In this document: positions 18,604 to 27,146 of the stretch, piece after piece | Layout: each line of letters starts with the position of its first letter | How positions within the stretch are numbered: position 1 is the stretch's first letter | Origin: Pararhizobium sp. IMCC21322 | GTDB lineage: Bacteria; Pseudomonadota; Alphaproteobacteria; Rhizobiales; GCA-2746425 | Direction: 5' to 3' | NCBI RefSeq assembly: GCF_030758295.1 | Contig: NZ_CP132335.1 | Span: 4,192,412 to 4,256,411, forward strand | DNA: 64,000 bases | Translations under genes and position numbers: made by a program | The notes under the pieces: generated by a model | What the model was told of the DNA's origin: nothing | The model's database searches: none | What the model saw: only the letters and a program-made list of their open reading frames with translations

Positions 18604-19128
18604 ATGGCTGAGACGAAACACCCAATAAGGCGTCTGCTGGATGGCCTTTATACCGGGGCCGGAATGCTGGCTGCTATATGCCTGTTCATGATTCTGGTTA
18701 TCATCGTTGGGCAAATGGTGGCACGCTGGATGGGCACCCCCTTCCCCGGCTCGGCGGAATATGCCGGCTATTTCATGGCGGCCTCGTCGTTTCTGGCCTT
18801 TGCCTATGCGCTCAACAAGGGCGCGCATATTCGGGTCAGCCTGTTTCTCAGCGCGCTGGGGCGTTACCGCCATTGGGGCGAAGTGTGGTGCATGGCCATT
18901 GCCACTGCGGCCACCTGCTATCTGGCCTGGTACGCCATTCGCGGCGTCAGCCTGTCGATCAAATTCAACGATATCAGTCAGGGGCAGGACGCAACGCCCC
19001 TATGGATCCCGCAAAGTGTTGTCGCCTTTGGCGCCGTGCTGCTGGCAATCTGCTTCATTGATAATCTGGTCACCCTGCTGATCAGCCGCCGCGATAACAT
19101 TCGCGCCGACGCATTGGCGGGGGACTAG
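18604..19128 (+). CDS. dctQ: TRAP transporter small permease subunit (DctQ)
   Basis: The ATG at 18604 has GCGGGGG just upstream and gives a 174-residue protein with four membrane spans and the DctQ pattern FPGSAEYAGYFMAASSFLAFAYALNKGAHIRV, read here in two blocks. It pairs with the DctM subunit to form the membrane part of a TRAP uptake system. The dctM gene lies 265 bp away because a palindromic element is inserted directly at the dctQ stop codon. The stop TAG at 19126-19128 is made from the left end of that element. Confidence 0.92.
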   Translation: MAETKHPIRRLLDGLYTGAGMLAAICLFMILVIIVGQMVARWMGTPFPGSAEYAGYFMAASSFLAFAYALNKGAHIRVSLFLSALGRYRHWGEVWCMAIATAATCYLAWYAIRGVSLSIKFNDISQGQDATPLWIPQSVVAFGAVLLAICFIDNLVTLLISRRDNIRADALAGD

Positions 19129-19390
19129 AGCCCATCTTGTTTATATGGAACCATTTGATGCACCAGATCAGTTCATCCGGCAAGGCAGGCAGTGAAGCGC
19201 GATGCGGCGCATCGGGCGAACTGGCTAACGCGGCCGGTGGGCTGTTCTGGTTCACCGAAGGCCTGCTTTGCGCGCTCGCCGGACATCGTTACACCCCACT
19301 TATGGTCGTGATGACCACTGCGTGGCGCGTGCCTCGCCGGCAAACGCGCAAAGCAGGTCAAATGCTTCCATATAAACAAGAGGGGCTCTA
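19126..19390. mobile_element. MITE-like element with TA ends inserted between dctQ and dctM
   Basis: The two ends are inverted repeats of about 32 bp with two mismatches, each starting TAGAGCCC and containing CTCTTGTTTATATGGAA or its near copy. The terminal TA on both sides fits a TA target duplication, as in IS630/mariner-related miniature elements. An inner pair CTGCTTTGCGCG / CGCGCAAAGCAG forms a second hairpin. No transposase is inside. If the element is removed with one TA, dctQ ends in TAA and dctM starts 2 bp later, the compact spacing usual for these genes. Confidence 0.85.
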
Positions 19391-19393
19391 ACC

Positions 19394-20695
19394 TTGGAAT
19401 TTGCTGCCACCGGCGTTTTTCTGTTCGTTCTGTTTCTGCTTTTAGGCTCCGGCGTCTGGGTGGGGCTTGCTCTTCTGGGCGTTGCTTTTGTCGGCATGGA
19501 ACTGTTCACCACCCGCCCGGCAGGCGATGCCATGATGACCACCATCTGGTCCGCCTCCTCATCCTGGACACTGACAGCTCTGCCGATGTTCATATGGATG
19601 GGTGAAATATTGTTTCGAACGCGCCTGTCGGAAGATATGTTCAAGGGCCTGTCGCCCTGGATGGCCAAACTGCCCGGCGGTTTGCTGCACACCAATATTG
19701 TTGGCTGCACCGTCTTTGCCGCCGTCTCCGGCTCCTCTGCCGCAACCTTGACCACGGTCGGCAAAATGTCGATCCCGGAACTGCGCGCGCGCAAATACCC
19801 CGAGAAAATGATCATCGGCACATTGGCCGGGGCTGCCACATTAGGGTTGATGATCCCACCCTCTTTGACCCTCATCGTCTATGGGGTGACGATCAATGAA
19901 TCCATCACAAAACTGTTCATTGCAGGCATCATTCCGGGCCTCATTCTGGCGCTGATGTTCATGGCCTATGCCAGCCTTTATGGCGTCTTTTCCAAGGATT
20001 ATGATCCAACGCCCGAGCCGGATATGACCTTTATAGAGCGGGTCAAGAACTCACGGTTTCTGATACCGGTCATCCTGCTCATTCTGCTGGTGATCGGTTC
20101 CATGTATCTGGGCTATGCCACCGCCACCGAGGCCGCAGCCTTCGGCGTGCTTGGCTCCATGGCGCTGGCAACATTACAGGGCTCGCTCAACTGGACCAGT
20201 TTTAGCCAGAGCCTTTTGGGTGCCACCCGCACATCGGCCATGATTGCGCTTATTCTGGCAGGCGCGGCCTTCCTGTCATTGTCCATGGGCTTTACCGGCC
20301 TGCCGCGCGCGCTCGCCACCTTCATTGCATCTTTGGAGCTGTCACGCTTTGAACTGCTGATGGCGCTGCTGCTGTTCTACATTGTCATTGGCTGTTTTCT
20401 GGATGGCATTTCCAGCGTGGTGCTGACCATTGCCGTGGTGGAACCGATGATCCGTCAGGCCGGAATTGATGTCATCTGGTTCGGCATCTTCATTGTCGTG
20501 GTCGTGGAAATGGCGCAGATCACCCCGCCCATCGGCTTCAATTTATTCGTGCTGCAAGGCATGACCAACCACGAGATGAACTACATAGCCAAAGCCGCCC
20601 TGCCCATGTTCGGAATTATGGTGGTGATGGTGTTCATACTGATCCTGTTTCCCGACATTGCCACATGGCTGCCGGAAAACATGCGTCAGCGTTAG
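19394..20695 (+). CDS. dctM: TRAP transporter large permease subunit (DctM)
   Basis: A TTG start gives a 433-residue protein with about 12 spans. DctM signatures are clear: CTVFAAVSGSSAATLTTVGK, LAGAATLGLMIPPSLTLIVYG split over the fifth span, and QITPPIGFNLFVLQG near the end. It catalyses sodium-driven import with DctQ and a periplasmic DctP protein. The nearest DctP gene (24069-25052) is 3.4 kb away on the other strand and could supply the binding protein. The TTG start and the inserted element upstream may lower its expression relative to dctQ. Confidence 0.94.
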   Translation: MEFAATGVFLFVLFLLLGSGVWVGLALLGVAFVGMELFTTRPAGDAMMTTIWSASSSWTLTALPMFIWMGEILFRTRLSEDMFKGLSPWMAKLPGGLLHTNIVGCTVFAAVSGSSAATLTTVGKMSIPELRARKYPEKMIIGTLAGAATLGLMIPPSLTLIVYGVTINESITKLFIAGIIPGLILALMFMAYASLYGVFSKDYDPTPEPDMTFIERVKNSRFLIPVILLILLVIGSMYLGYATATEAAAFGVLGSMALATLQGSLNWTSFSQSLLGATRTSAMIALILAGAAFLSLSMGFTGLPRALATFIASLELSRFELLMALLLFYIVIGCFLDGISSVVLTIAVVEPMIRQAGIDVIWFGIFIVVVVEMAQITPPIGFNLFVLQGMTNHEMNYIAKAALPMFGIMVVMVFILILFPDIATWLPENMRQR

Positions 20696-20704
20696 CAAGT
20701 CACC

Positions 20705-21019
20705 TCAGGCGGGGCGTGATTTCGCCCCGTCCGAAAACAGGCTCTTGCCGTTCTGTTCAATAATCTGGCGGCCCTTTTGCAGGGTAAACTTCACTGCATC
20801 ATCTTCACTGTTGAATGTATCGGCCCGCACAAAGGGACGCTCTAGCGTTTCGCCGTCAATCTCTTTGGTAATGGTGCCGGCAACCCGCCATGTGCCACCT
20901 GAACTTTGCGGAGATGGAATAATCAGGCAATCCTCAAACGGTTCGGCCTCGTGCTTGCTGCCGCCACCGGACCCGCCGCCATCGCCGCCGCCAAACAATT
21001 TCTTCAAAAATCCTGCCAT
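20705..21019 (-). CDS. HlyU-family protein
   Basis: The 104-residue protein begins MAGFLKKLFGGGDGGG, a Gly/Ser-rich leader common in this family, followed by the compact HlyU domain (YxxCLIIPSPQSSGGTWRVAGTITKE-like, then RADTFNSEDDAV and KGRQIIEQNG). Founding members influence haemolysin expression in Vibrio; in alphaproteobacteria the role is unknown. It is convergent with dctM, 9 bp apart, and divergent from the sulfotransferase-like gene. Confidence 0.88.
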   Translation of the reverse strand: MAGFLKKLFGGGDGGGSGGGSKHEAEPFEDCLIIPSPQSSGGTWRVAGTITKEIDGETLERPFVRADTFNSEDDAVKFTLQKGRQIIEQNGKSLFSDGAKSRPA

Positions 21020-21115
21020 GCCCGTTTCATCCCTTATCTGCTTAAGTTCAATCAGCGCTTTTCAATCGCCATTGCCATGATAGAAAGGCATATCAAACCG
21101 CTTGTGAATCCTACT

Positions 21116-21847
21116 ATGCCAGAAAAACATATTATTGCCATGTGGTCCGGCCCGCGCAATCTGTCAACGGCCATGATGCGAAGCTTTGAAAATCGCCCCG
21201 ACACAATCGTCTGGGACGAGCCATTCTATGCCGCCTATCTGCAAGACACCAATCTGCCCCACCCCATGGCAACCGATATCATTGCCCATGGTGACCCGGA
21301 TTGGCGCTCCGTCGTGGAAGCGTGCCGCCAGCCAGCGCCAAAGGCGGAGATATTCTACCAAAAGCAGATGACGCACCACATGCTGCCAGCCTATGACCGC
21401 ACATGGATTGCCGGTCTGTCCAATGCATTCCTCATTCGTGATCCGGCCCGTGTGGTTGCCAGCTACGGCCAGAAACACGACGCTGTTTCGCTGGCCGATA
21501 TCGGCTTTACAGAACAGGCCGCCCTGTTCGACCTGATCTGTGATCTGACCGGTAAAGCCCCACCGGTCATCGACGCCACTGACATACGCAACAACCCGGA
21601 GGCTGCGCTCAAAGCGCTTTGCCCGGCGCTTGGCATTCAATTCTCAGCGCAGATGTTATCCTGGCCCACTGGGCAACGCAGAAGTGACGGTGTCTGGGCA
21701 GCGCATTGGTATGACAGTGTGGTCAAATCCACCGGCTTTGCCCCGCCTGACCGGACGCAGCCAAATGTGCCGGACCAGCACAAAAGCATTGTCGAGGAAG
21801 CAATGCCGATTTACGAACATATGAAGCAGCATGCGCTGTCGTTCTGA
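21116..21847 (+). CDS. sulfotransferase-like protein
   Basis: The start MPEKHIIAMWSGPRNLSTAMM at 21116 places the PAPS-type phosphosulfate-binding loop (SGPRNLSTAM) at the N-terminus, as in P-loop sulfotransferase relatives. A 3'-phosphate motif-like IRDPARVVASYGQKH lies in the middle. It is 243 residues long. An ATG at 21077 would add 13 residues. The family often sits near acetyltransferases, and here a GNAT relic follows 16 bp downstream. Acceptor unknown. Confidence 0.82.
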   Translation: MPEKHIIAMWSGPRNLSTAMMRSFENRPDTIVWDEPFYAAYLQDTNLPHPMATDIIAHGDPDWRSVVEACRQPAPKAEIFYQKQMTHHMLPAYDRTWIAGLSNAFLIRDPARVVASYGQKHDAVSLADIGFTEQAALFDLICDLTGKAPPVIDATDIRNNPEAALKALCPALGIQFSAQMLSWPTGQRRSDGVWAAHWYDSVVKSTGFAPPDRTQPNVPDQHKSIVEEAMPIYEHMKQHALSF

Positions 21848-21863
21848 TTGCAGGACTGTCTGA

Positions 21864-22365
21864 ATGAGCATGACCATCCGCCCGACCATTCTGGCCGACA
21901 AAGAGGCCATTGAACCCATTCTCGAAGCGACTTACAGCACATTACTGCAAGGCTTCTATGATGCCGACATTCTCACGCGCGCCGTGCCCATGATGTCGAG
22001 GGCGCAACCAGCGCTCCTCACCAGCGGCACCTATTACGCCCGCAACCATTGACGACCAAATCGTCGCCTGTGGCGGCTGGACCCTTGCGGTTCCGGGCAG
22101 CACGAAAGTGCAGGATGCCAACATTGCTCATATCCGCCATGTTGCAACCCACCCGGATCATGTGAGAAAGGGATTGGCCAAAGCCATTATGGCCCACTGC
22201 TTTGAAGAAGCGCGGGCAATCGGCGTGACCCAATTCAGCTGTTTCTCCAGCCTTGCCGCCGTCACCTTTTACGAAAGTGTGGGTTTTATCGCTGGCGAAC
22301 AGCAGACCGTTTCCTTTGCGCCCGACCTGCCATTTCCAATGATCGTCATGACGCTGGAATTCTGA
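21864..22365 (+). pseudogene. GNAT acetyltransferase, one-base frameshift
   Basis: The first frame (MSMTIRPTILADKEAIEPIL) covers the start of a GNAT fold and stops at 22052. The rest is in another frame and contains the acetyl-CoA loop HPDHVRKGLAKAIM and CFSSLAAVTFYESVGF. An extra C in the GCCCGC around 22040 explains the shift: without it the protein reads TYYAATIDDQIVACGG. Either a decayed gene or a base error. Confidence 0.82.
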
Positions 22366-22372
22366 TAGCGGC

Positions 22373-23299
22373 TTACCGGTTGGCCAGATGATGTGAGATC
22401 ATCAAATCCAGATGCGCACCACCGCCATTTTTGAACAGGGTGATATCCGCATCGGAAACGCGCCCCTCAGCACCGGCTACAAGCGCATATAAATCCGCCA
22501 GCACATCCTCGCGCTGAATAATGCCGCTTTGCAGTGGGATTTTATATTCGCCAATGTGATCCAGCGTCGTGTCAAAGCTGTCAGCAAACAAACGCGCTCG
22601 TGTCAGTGCCACATCATCCGCCTCGCGCATGGCAGGCGCAAAGGCTCCCACAAGGTCCAGATGCGTTCCTTCTGACAGCAAAGCCCCTTTGATAATGGGC
22701 TCTTCGCTCATCGTCGCGCTGCAGATAATATCCGCTTCGGGAAGAGCCGCGTCCAGATCGGAAACGGATTCCACGGCGATACCAGTCCGGCTTTGCAACT
22801 CTGTTGCAAGCGTTGTGGCCCGCTGTATTGTTCGGTTCCAGATCAGCACTTTTTCCAGCGCAGGTCGCGCCGCTAAATGCGCTTCAATCAACGGCCCTGC
22901 CATATTGCCAGCGCCCACCATGAGCAGGGTTTTGGAGTTCTCACGTGACAGCAATGTGCTACCAAGCGCGCTGTCAGCGGCAGTTTTCAGGCGTGTCTCT
23001 GCCGGGCCATCAATCAGCCCAATAGGTGCGCCGGTTGCCTCATCAAACATGATAACTTGTCCCTGCACCGATGGCAGAGCCGAGCTTTGCGACGGATTAT
23101 CGGGGTAGATTGTAACCGCTTTGGTACAGGCTCCCAGCCCCTCAATCCACGCAGAACGCACCAGATATTTCCGGCCGGCCTGTTCCAGAAGCGTATCATC
23201 CACCAGCGCTTTTGGCAGTGTATGGCCATGACGCAATGCAGCGATCAATGATGGCCAGTCGATGGAAGCTTCCAGCATATCTGCGGTGAGGATTTGCAT
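22373..23299 (-). CDS. ornithine cyclodeaminase/mu-crystallin family protein
   Basis: The 308-residue protein has the family start MQILTADMLEASIDW, the substrate region TRLKTAADSALGSTLLSREN and a Rossmann motif LLMVGAGNMAGPLIEAHL followed by IWNRT. Members include ornithine cyclodeaminase, alanine dehydrogenase and ketimine or imino-acid reductases. Given a nearby Asp/Glu racemase homologue and a DctP protein, an amino-acid or imino-acid catabolic role is plausible but not shown. Confidence 0.9.
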   Translation of the reverse strand: MQILTADMLEASIDWPSLIAALRHGHTLPKALVDDTLLEQAGRKYLVRSAWIEGLGACTKAVTIYPDNPSQSSALPSVQGQVIMFDEATGAPIGLIDGPAETRLKTAADSALGSTLLSRENSKTLLMVGAGNMAGPLIEAHLAARPALEKVLIWNRTIQRATTLATELQSRTGIAVESVSDLDAALPEADIICSATMSEEPIIKGALLSEGTHLDLVGAFAPAMREADDVALTRARLFADSFDTTLDHIGEYKIPLQSGIIQREDVLADLYALVAGAEGRVSDADITLFKNGGGAHLDLMISHHLANR

Positions 23300-23343
23300 G
23301 AATGGGTCCGAGATTCTTAGGTGTTGAATTCAGTGTGGTATCA

Positions 23344-23485
23344 TGGATTCTCGGAACAAGTCCGAGAATGACGGGGATAGAATGTCGCGCATAGTCTCTC
23401 CCCCTAGAATTTTCCAAACACCATCGTGTTCATGCGCTGCATCAAGGCCCCTCGGCGTCATTCTCGGACTTGTTCCGAGAATCCA
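23344..23485. repeat. inverted pair of 30-bp palindromic repeats
   Basis: Two perfect inverted copies (23344-23373 and 23456-23485) of a 30-bp unit containing ATTCTCGGAACAAGTCCGAG lie 82 bp apart. Each unit is itself a near palindrome (ATTCTCGGA / TCCGAGAAT). Such units are frequent dispersed repeats in alphaproteobacteria. The right copy forms the last codons of the neighbouring flavin-fold gene. Confidence 0.9.
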
Positions 23486-24011
23486 CCAGCACCAACCCCA
23501 GATCTTCAGCATTCAAAACAAAAGCCTTGCCGAAACCACCATTGAGATAGGCATTTTCCACGGCGAACCGGAACAGAAAAAAATCTCCGAAATCGATATA
23601 AAGCGCCGCTTTGGGATGCTGTTTCAGATATTGCGCCCGTGTCTGCGCATGATCCTCGGACGCCTTGTCCAATCGTGTGGCTTTCGCCTGCAAGGTGATG
23701 CGTGGATGCGCAAGCGGATCGCCCTTGCCCGGCTCGCCCACCAGCACAGAACAGGATGCATTCTCGATCAACGCTTTTGTGTGATAGGCCAGCGTCGACA
23801 TCAGCGAAATTGGCCGACCATCAACATCCAGAGCAAACGCAATGCGACTGGCCAAAGGGCAACCGGTACCCGGCTCCAGCGTTGCCAGCGCAGCAAAGCT
23901 GGCCTCGGCCAACAAACGCCTGCCCAGTGCGCGCGCCTCATCATCAGTTTCCCGGATAGGGCTTTTTGGCTCAGCCATTATCATGCTCAAATTTGTCGGG
24001 TCCACATCCAA
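23442..24011 (-). CDS. pyridoxamine 5'-phosphate oxidase-like (HugZ-type) protein
   Basis: The protein shows the split-barrel flavin or heme-binding fold: FAALATLEPGTGCPLASRIAF, then SCSVLVGEPGKGDPLAHPRITL, and FFLFRFAVENAYLNGGFGKAF. This matches the HugZ/heme-utilisation branch of the PNPOx superfamily. The last residues (LVDSRNKSENDAEGP) are encoded by a dispersed palindromic repeat, so the natural C-terminus may have been replaced. The start is uncertain: GTG/ATG choices at 24011, 23984 or 23978. Confidence 0.85.
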   Translation of the reverse strand: MDVDPTNLSMIMAEPKSPIRETDDEARALGRRLLAEASFAALATLEPGTGCPLASRIAFALDVDGRPISLMSTLAYHTKALIENASCSVLVGEPGKGDPLAHPRITLQAKATRLDKASEDHAQTRAQYLKQHPKAALYIDFGDFFLFRFAVENAYLNGGFGKAFVLNAEDLGLVLVDSRNKSENDAEGP

Positions 24012-24068
24012 TTAGAAAAGTGAGCCCCCGGCGTGGCCGGGAGCCCTCAGCACAATCAGCCTGTGCAG

Positions 24069-25052
24069 CTACATGGCTTTGTAAGCGTCGACGGCGGCTT
24101 TACCGGCATCACCCGCTGAATCCAGCCATTCTTGGGTCATGGTTTCACCAAAACCCAGCAATTCCGCCTTCAGTGCGTCACCAGGTGCGGCAACTTCCAT
24201 GCCGTTTTCAGCCAGACCATCCAGATAGAACTGCGTAAGTTCTTTGGCTTTTGCCAGACCAGCGGCTTCTGCTTGGGCACCGCACTCGGTAACAGCAGCC
24301 TTATTGGCATCGCTCAAAGCATCCCATGCATCCTTGTTAACGAACACAGTATTGCGTGGAAGCCAGGCCTGCACATCGTAAAAATGGGTAAGTTGCTCCC
24401 AGACCTTTCGGTCATAGCCGGTGGAACCTGAGGAAACGAACGCTTCGGCCACGCCCGTTGCCAGAGCTTGTGACAGTTCCGCCGCTTCAATCTGGACTGG
24501 CACCATGCCCGCAAGCTCAGCAATCCGGGCTGTCGCGGCATTGTAAGCGCGGAATTTGACGCCTTCCAGATCACTGACTGCAGTCACTTCCTTTTTGGCG
24601 TAAAGGCCCTGAGGTGGCCATGGCACAGCATAAACATATTCAAGGTTCTGCTTTGCAAGCGCTTCTTTTACAGCGCCGGAAGCTGCTTTCCAAAGTGCAA
24701 CGGAATCGTCAAAAGACGTTGCCAGAAACGGAATGGAATCAACGCCAAACAGCGGGTCCTCATTGGCATGAGCCGACAGCAGCCGCTCGCCTATCGGAGC
24801 CTGCCCGGTCTGTACTGCACGTTTGATTTCACCGCCCTTATAGAGCGAGCCACCAGGATGGGTGACAATCTCAAGATCTCCACCTGTCGCTTCGGTTACA
24901 CAAGCAGCAAATACTGCGCCATTTTCCGAGTGATAATTGGATGCGGCATAGGCCATCGGCATATCCCACTTCTCAGCATAGGCCCCAGCTGTGGAGGCAC
25001 CGACAAGCGCGATTGCAGCCGCGCTGAGGGTTAAAGTTGTTTTCAAGCTCAT
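24069..25052 (-). CDS. dctP: TRAP transporter periplasmic binding protein (DctP family)
   Basis: The start at 25052 has AGGGGAC upstream and opens a signal peptide MSLKTTLTLSAAAIALVGAS. The mature protein contains the DctP-type arginine-containing motif LEGVKFRAYNAATARIAEL and LATGVAEAFVSSGSTGYDRK, used to bind a carboxylate ligand. It likely feeds the DctQ-DctM pair at 18604-20695. It is divergent from an Asp/Glu racemase homologue with 265 bp between starts. Confidence 0.92.
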   Translation of the reverse strand: MSLKTTLTLSAAAIALVGASTAGAYAEKWDMPMAYAASNYHSENGAVFAACVTEATGGDLEIVTHPGGSLYKGGEIKRAVQTGQAPIGERLLSAHANEDPLFGVDSIPFLATSFDDSVALWKAASGAVKEALAKQNLEYVYAVPWPPQGLYAKKEVTAVSDLEGVKFRAYNAATARIAELAGMVPVQIEAAELSQALATGVAEAFVSSGSTGYDRKVWEQLTHFYDVQAWLPRNTVFVNKDAWDALSDANKAAVTECGAQAEAAGLAKAKELTQFYLDGLAENGMEVAAPGDALKAELLGFGETMTQEWLDSAGDAGKAAVDAYKAM

Positions 25053-25317
25053 AGCTTTTGTCCCCTGTTTTGATTCATGATTCCCGAATAGACATTCAGG
25101 CAATCGACGAAGAGATCGACCAGTGTCGGCACGCCCGACAAGCAATCTGAGGCGATGCGACCAGTTTTTGCGCTGGCTGTCAATCCGACATTGGGCGTGC
25201 TCGGAGGCACCACTTTATTGCTCCCTCGCAATCGGCTTGCATCAATCATCTAACATCGCATCCTGCGTCATTTCATGTCAGACTGATGATCAATCTCAGC
25301 CGTTTGGGTATGTAAGC

Positions 25318-26037
25318 ATGACACAGAACACGGGGGCACAAATTGGCCTGCTTATGCTGGAAAGTCGCTTCCCCCGGTTCAAGGGAGATATCGGCCACCC
25401 GGACACGTTCGATCCGCCCGCTTTGGTGGCAACCATTCGCAATGCAACACCCAGGCGCGTGGTTGAGGATCAGGCTACTGGTCTGGTCCAGAACTTTGCC
25501 AATGCCGCAATCAAACTGGAACAGGCCGGTGCAAGCCTCATTACAACCAGCTGCGGTTTTCTTGTGCTCCACCAGAAAACACTGGAAGCCGCCGTCACCG
25601 TGCCACTTGTCAGTTCCGCGCTGCTGGCCGTTCCCATTGCCGCTGAGCAACTCCGTCCAAATGGTTTGCGACCGGCCATTTTGACAATTTCGTCTGAAAA
25701 CCTGACCGACGCACATCTGCAGGCGGCTGGTTGTCCATTGGAAACGCCCATTGGAGCCCCGGATCCGAAGGGGCATTTCTGCACGCGAATTCTGGGCAAT
25801 CATGAAACCATGGATAAAGACATCGCCAGACAGGAAGTCATCACCGCCGCGACACATCTCATGAACAGGCACACAGGCATCGGCGCGTTGGTGCTGGAAT
25901 GCACCAATATGCCGCCTTATGCGGCAGATCTGGCACGGCTGCTCAAAATACCCATCCTGTCCCTATCCGGCCTGTTACCGCTCTGCCAGACCGGGTTGAG
26001 CTTCGAAGCCGCAACGCGCAAAGCGCTGGCGATGTAA
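25318..26037 (+). CDS. aspartate/glutamate racemase superfamily protein
   Basis: With the ATG at 25318 the product is 239 residues. Two catalytic-type cysteines lie in LITTSCGFLV and LVLECTNMPPY, about 115 residues apart, as in the two-base racemase/maleate-isomerase fold. The family includes hydantoin racemases and uncharacterised members. Neighbouring TRAP binding protein and ornithine cyclodeaminase homologue suggest use of an unusual amino acid; this is inference. Confidence 0.85.
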   Translation: MTQNTGAQIGLLMLESRFPRFKGDIGHPDTFDPPALVATIRNATPRRVVEDQATGLVQNFANAAIKLEQAGASLITTSCGFLVLHQKTLEAAVTVPLVSSALLAVPIAAEQLRPNGLRPAILTISSENLTDAHLQAAGCPLETPIGAPDPKGHFCTRILGNHETMDKDIARQEVITAATHLMNRHTGIGALVLECTNMPPYAADLARLLKIPILSLSGLLPLCQTGLSFEAATRKALAM

Positions 26038-26050
26038 CAACCGACATGTT

Positions 26051-26070
26051 ATATTCATAAAAACATATAT
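26051..26070 (+). promoter_or_regulatory. candidate SoxR operator, site 1
   Basis: ATATTCATAAAAACATATAT fits ATATTC-N8-GAATAT with two mismatches in the right half. It ends 14 bp before the metallo-hydrolase start, which is a repressor-like position. The same dyad recurs at three sox promoters. Confidence 0.5.
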
Positions 26071-26084
26071 GTTGGGAGTATTTC

Positions 26085-27005
26085 ATGACCTTGGATCGCC
26101 GCAAATTTCTCGCCGGAGCCAGCCTGATGGGTGCAGCCGCCACATTGGGTCTTAACCGCCCGGCCTTTGCCGCCAGCGAAAAAATGTTGGGCAATGGCAA
26201 AATTACCATTCTCAGCGATGGCCATATGAGCTTCCCAACCGACTTCATGTATCCCGACGTGGCCGATGACGCCATGAACGCGCTTCTGACCGATCACAAT
26301 TTGCCCACAGACCGGCTGGAACCGCCCTGCAATCTAACGCTCTATCAAACCGGTGACCGCACCATCTTGTTCGATGTCGGCGGCGGCAGTCAGTTTCTGC
26401 CGACCACCGGCCAATTGCCGGATGCTCTGGATGCCATTGGCCTCAGTCCTGAAGACATAACAGATGTCATTTTCACCCATGCCCACCCTGATCATCTTTG
26501 GGGATTGCTGGATGATTTTGACGATCTGCTTTTCCCGGAGGCCAACTACTACATATCGGAGCCGGAATGGGCTTTCTGGACTGATCCGGAAACTGTCAAT
26601 AATGTGCGCGAGGACCAGCAGGGATTGGCCGTCGGCTCCAAGCGCCGTTTGGAAATCTTGTCGGATCAAATCACTCTGTTCAAGCCGGAAAGCGAGATGC
26701 TCAGTGGCATTTACGCACACGACACATCCGGTCATACACCCGGCCATTGCTCTTTCGAAATCCGGAACGGATCAGACCAATTACTGGTGCTGGGCGATGC
26801 GCTGGCCCATCCATTCATTTCCTTTGAGCACCCCGAATGGCCGTTCGGACAGGATATCAGCACTGAGCGCAGCATCATTACAAGAAAGCGCCTGCTGGAT
26901 TTCCTGGCGACACGGCAAATGGAATTGATCGGTTACCACTTGCCCCACCCGGGCTTTGGTCGGGCAGAGCGGCACGACTCTGCCTATCGTTTCGTGGCGA
27001 CATGA
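26085..27005 (+). CDS. Tat-exported metallo-beta-lactamase-fold hydrolase (SoxG/SoxH-like)
   Basis: MTLDRRKFLAGASLMG is a twin-arginine signal. The zinc motifs are FTHAHPDHLWGL, HTPGHCSFEI, GDALAHPF and YHLPHPG. The 306-residue length is near that of the SoxG/SoxH hydrolases that end some Paracoccus-type sox clusters. It lies directly upstream of a SoxT gene and has a dyad like those at sox promoters just before its start. A role in periplasmic sulfur or thiol-ester hydrolysis is plausible; the substrate is not known. Confidence 0.85.
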   Translation: MTLDRRKFLAGASLMGAAATLGLNRPAFAASEKMLGNGKITILSDGHMSFPTDFMYPDVADDAMNALLTDHNLPTDRLEPPCNLTLYQTGDRTILFDVGGGSQFLPTTGQLPDALDAIGLSPEDITDVIFTHAHPDHLWGLLDDFDDLLFPEANYYISEPEWAFWTDPETVNNVREDQQGLAVGSKRRLEILSDQITLFKPESEMLSGIYAHDTSGHTPGHCSFEIRNGSDQLLVLGDALAHPFISFEHPEWPFGQDISTERSIITRKRLLDFLATRQMELIGYHLPHPGFGRAERHDSAYRFVAT

Positions 27006-27146
27006 GGCTTTAACCCTGCATAATTGCGCTGCTTGCCTCTCTGGCAGTCAAATATTTCCTTTTAAGCGACCCTTTCGCAAACCATTGCCTCTGCCAAACC
27101 AATCGCAGGGTGTACCACACTGCCCTGTTTGGATTTGGGGCCTTGT

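Noticed and set aside
19137-19391. 84-codon frame inside the MITE-like element
   Set aside because: It begins and ends in the inverted repeats and has no domain; both strands are open because the element is GC-rich and palindromic.
23196-23417. 73-codon minus frame containing VILGLVPRIH
   Set aside because: This phrase is a well-known false translation of alphaproteobacterial palindromic repeats.
23344-23485. CRISPR-like repeat
   Set aside because: Only two copies in inverted orientation, no regular spacers and no cas genes.
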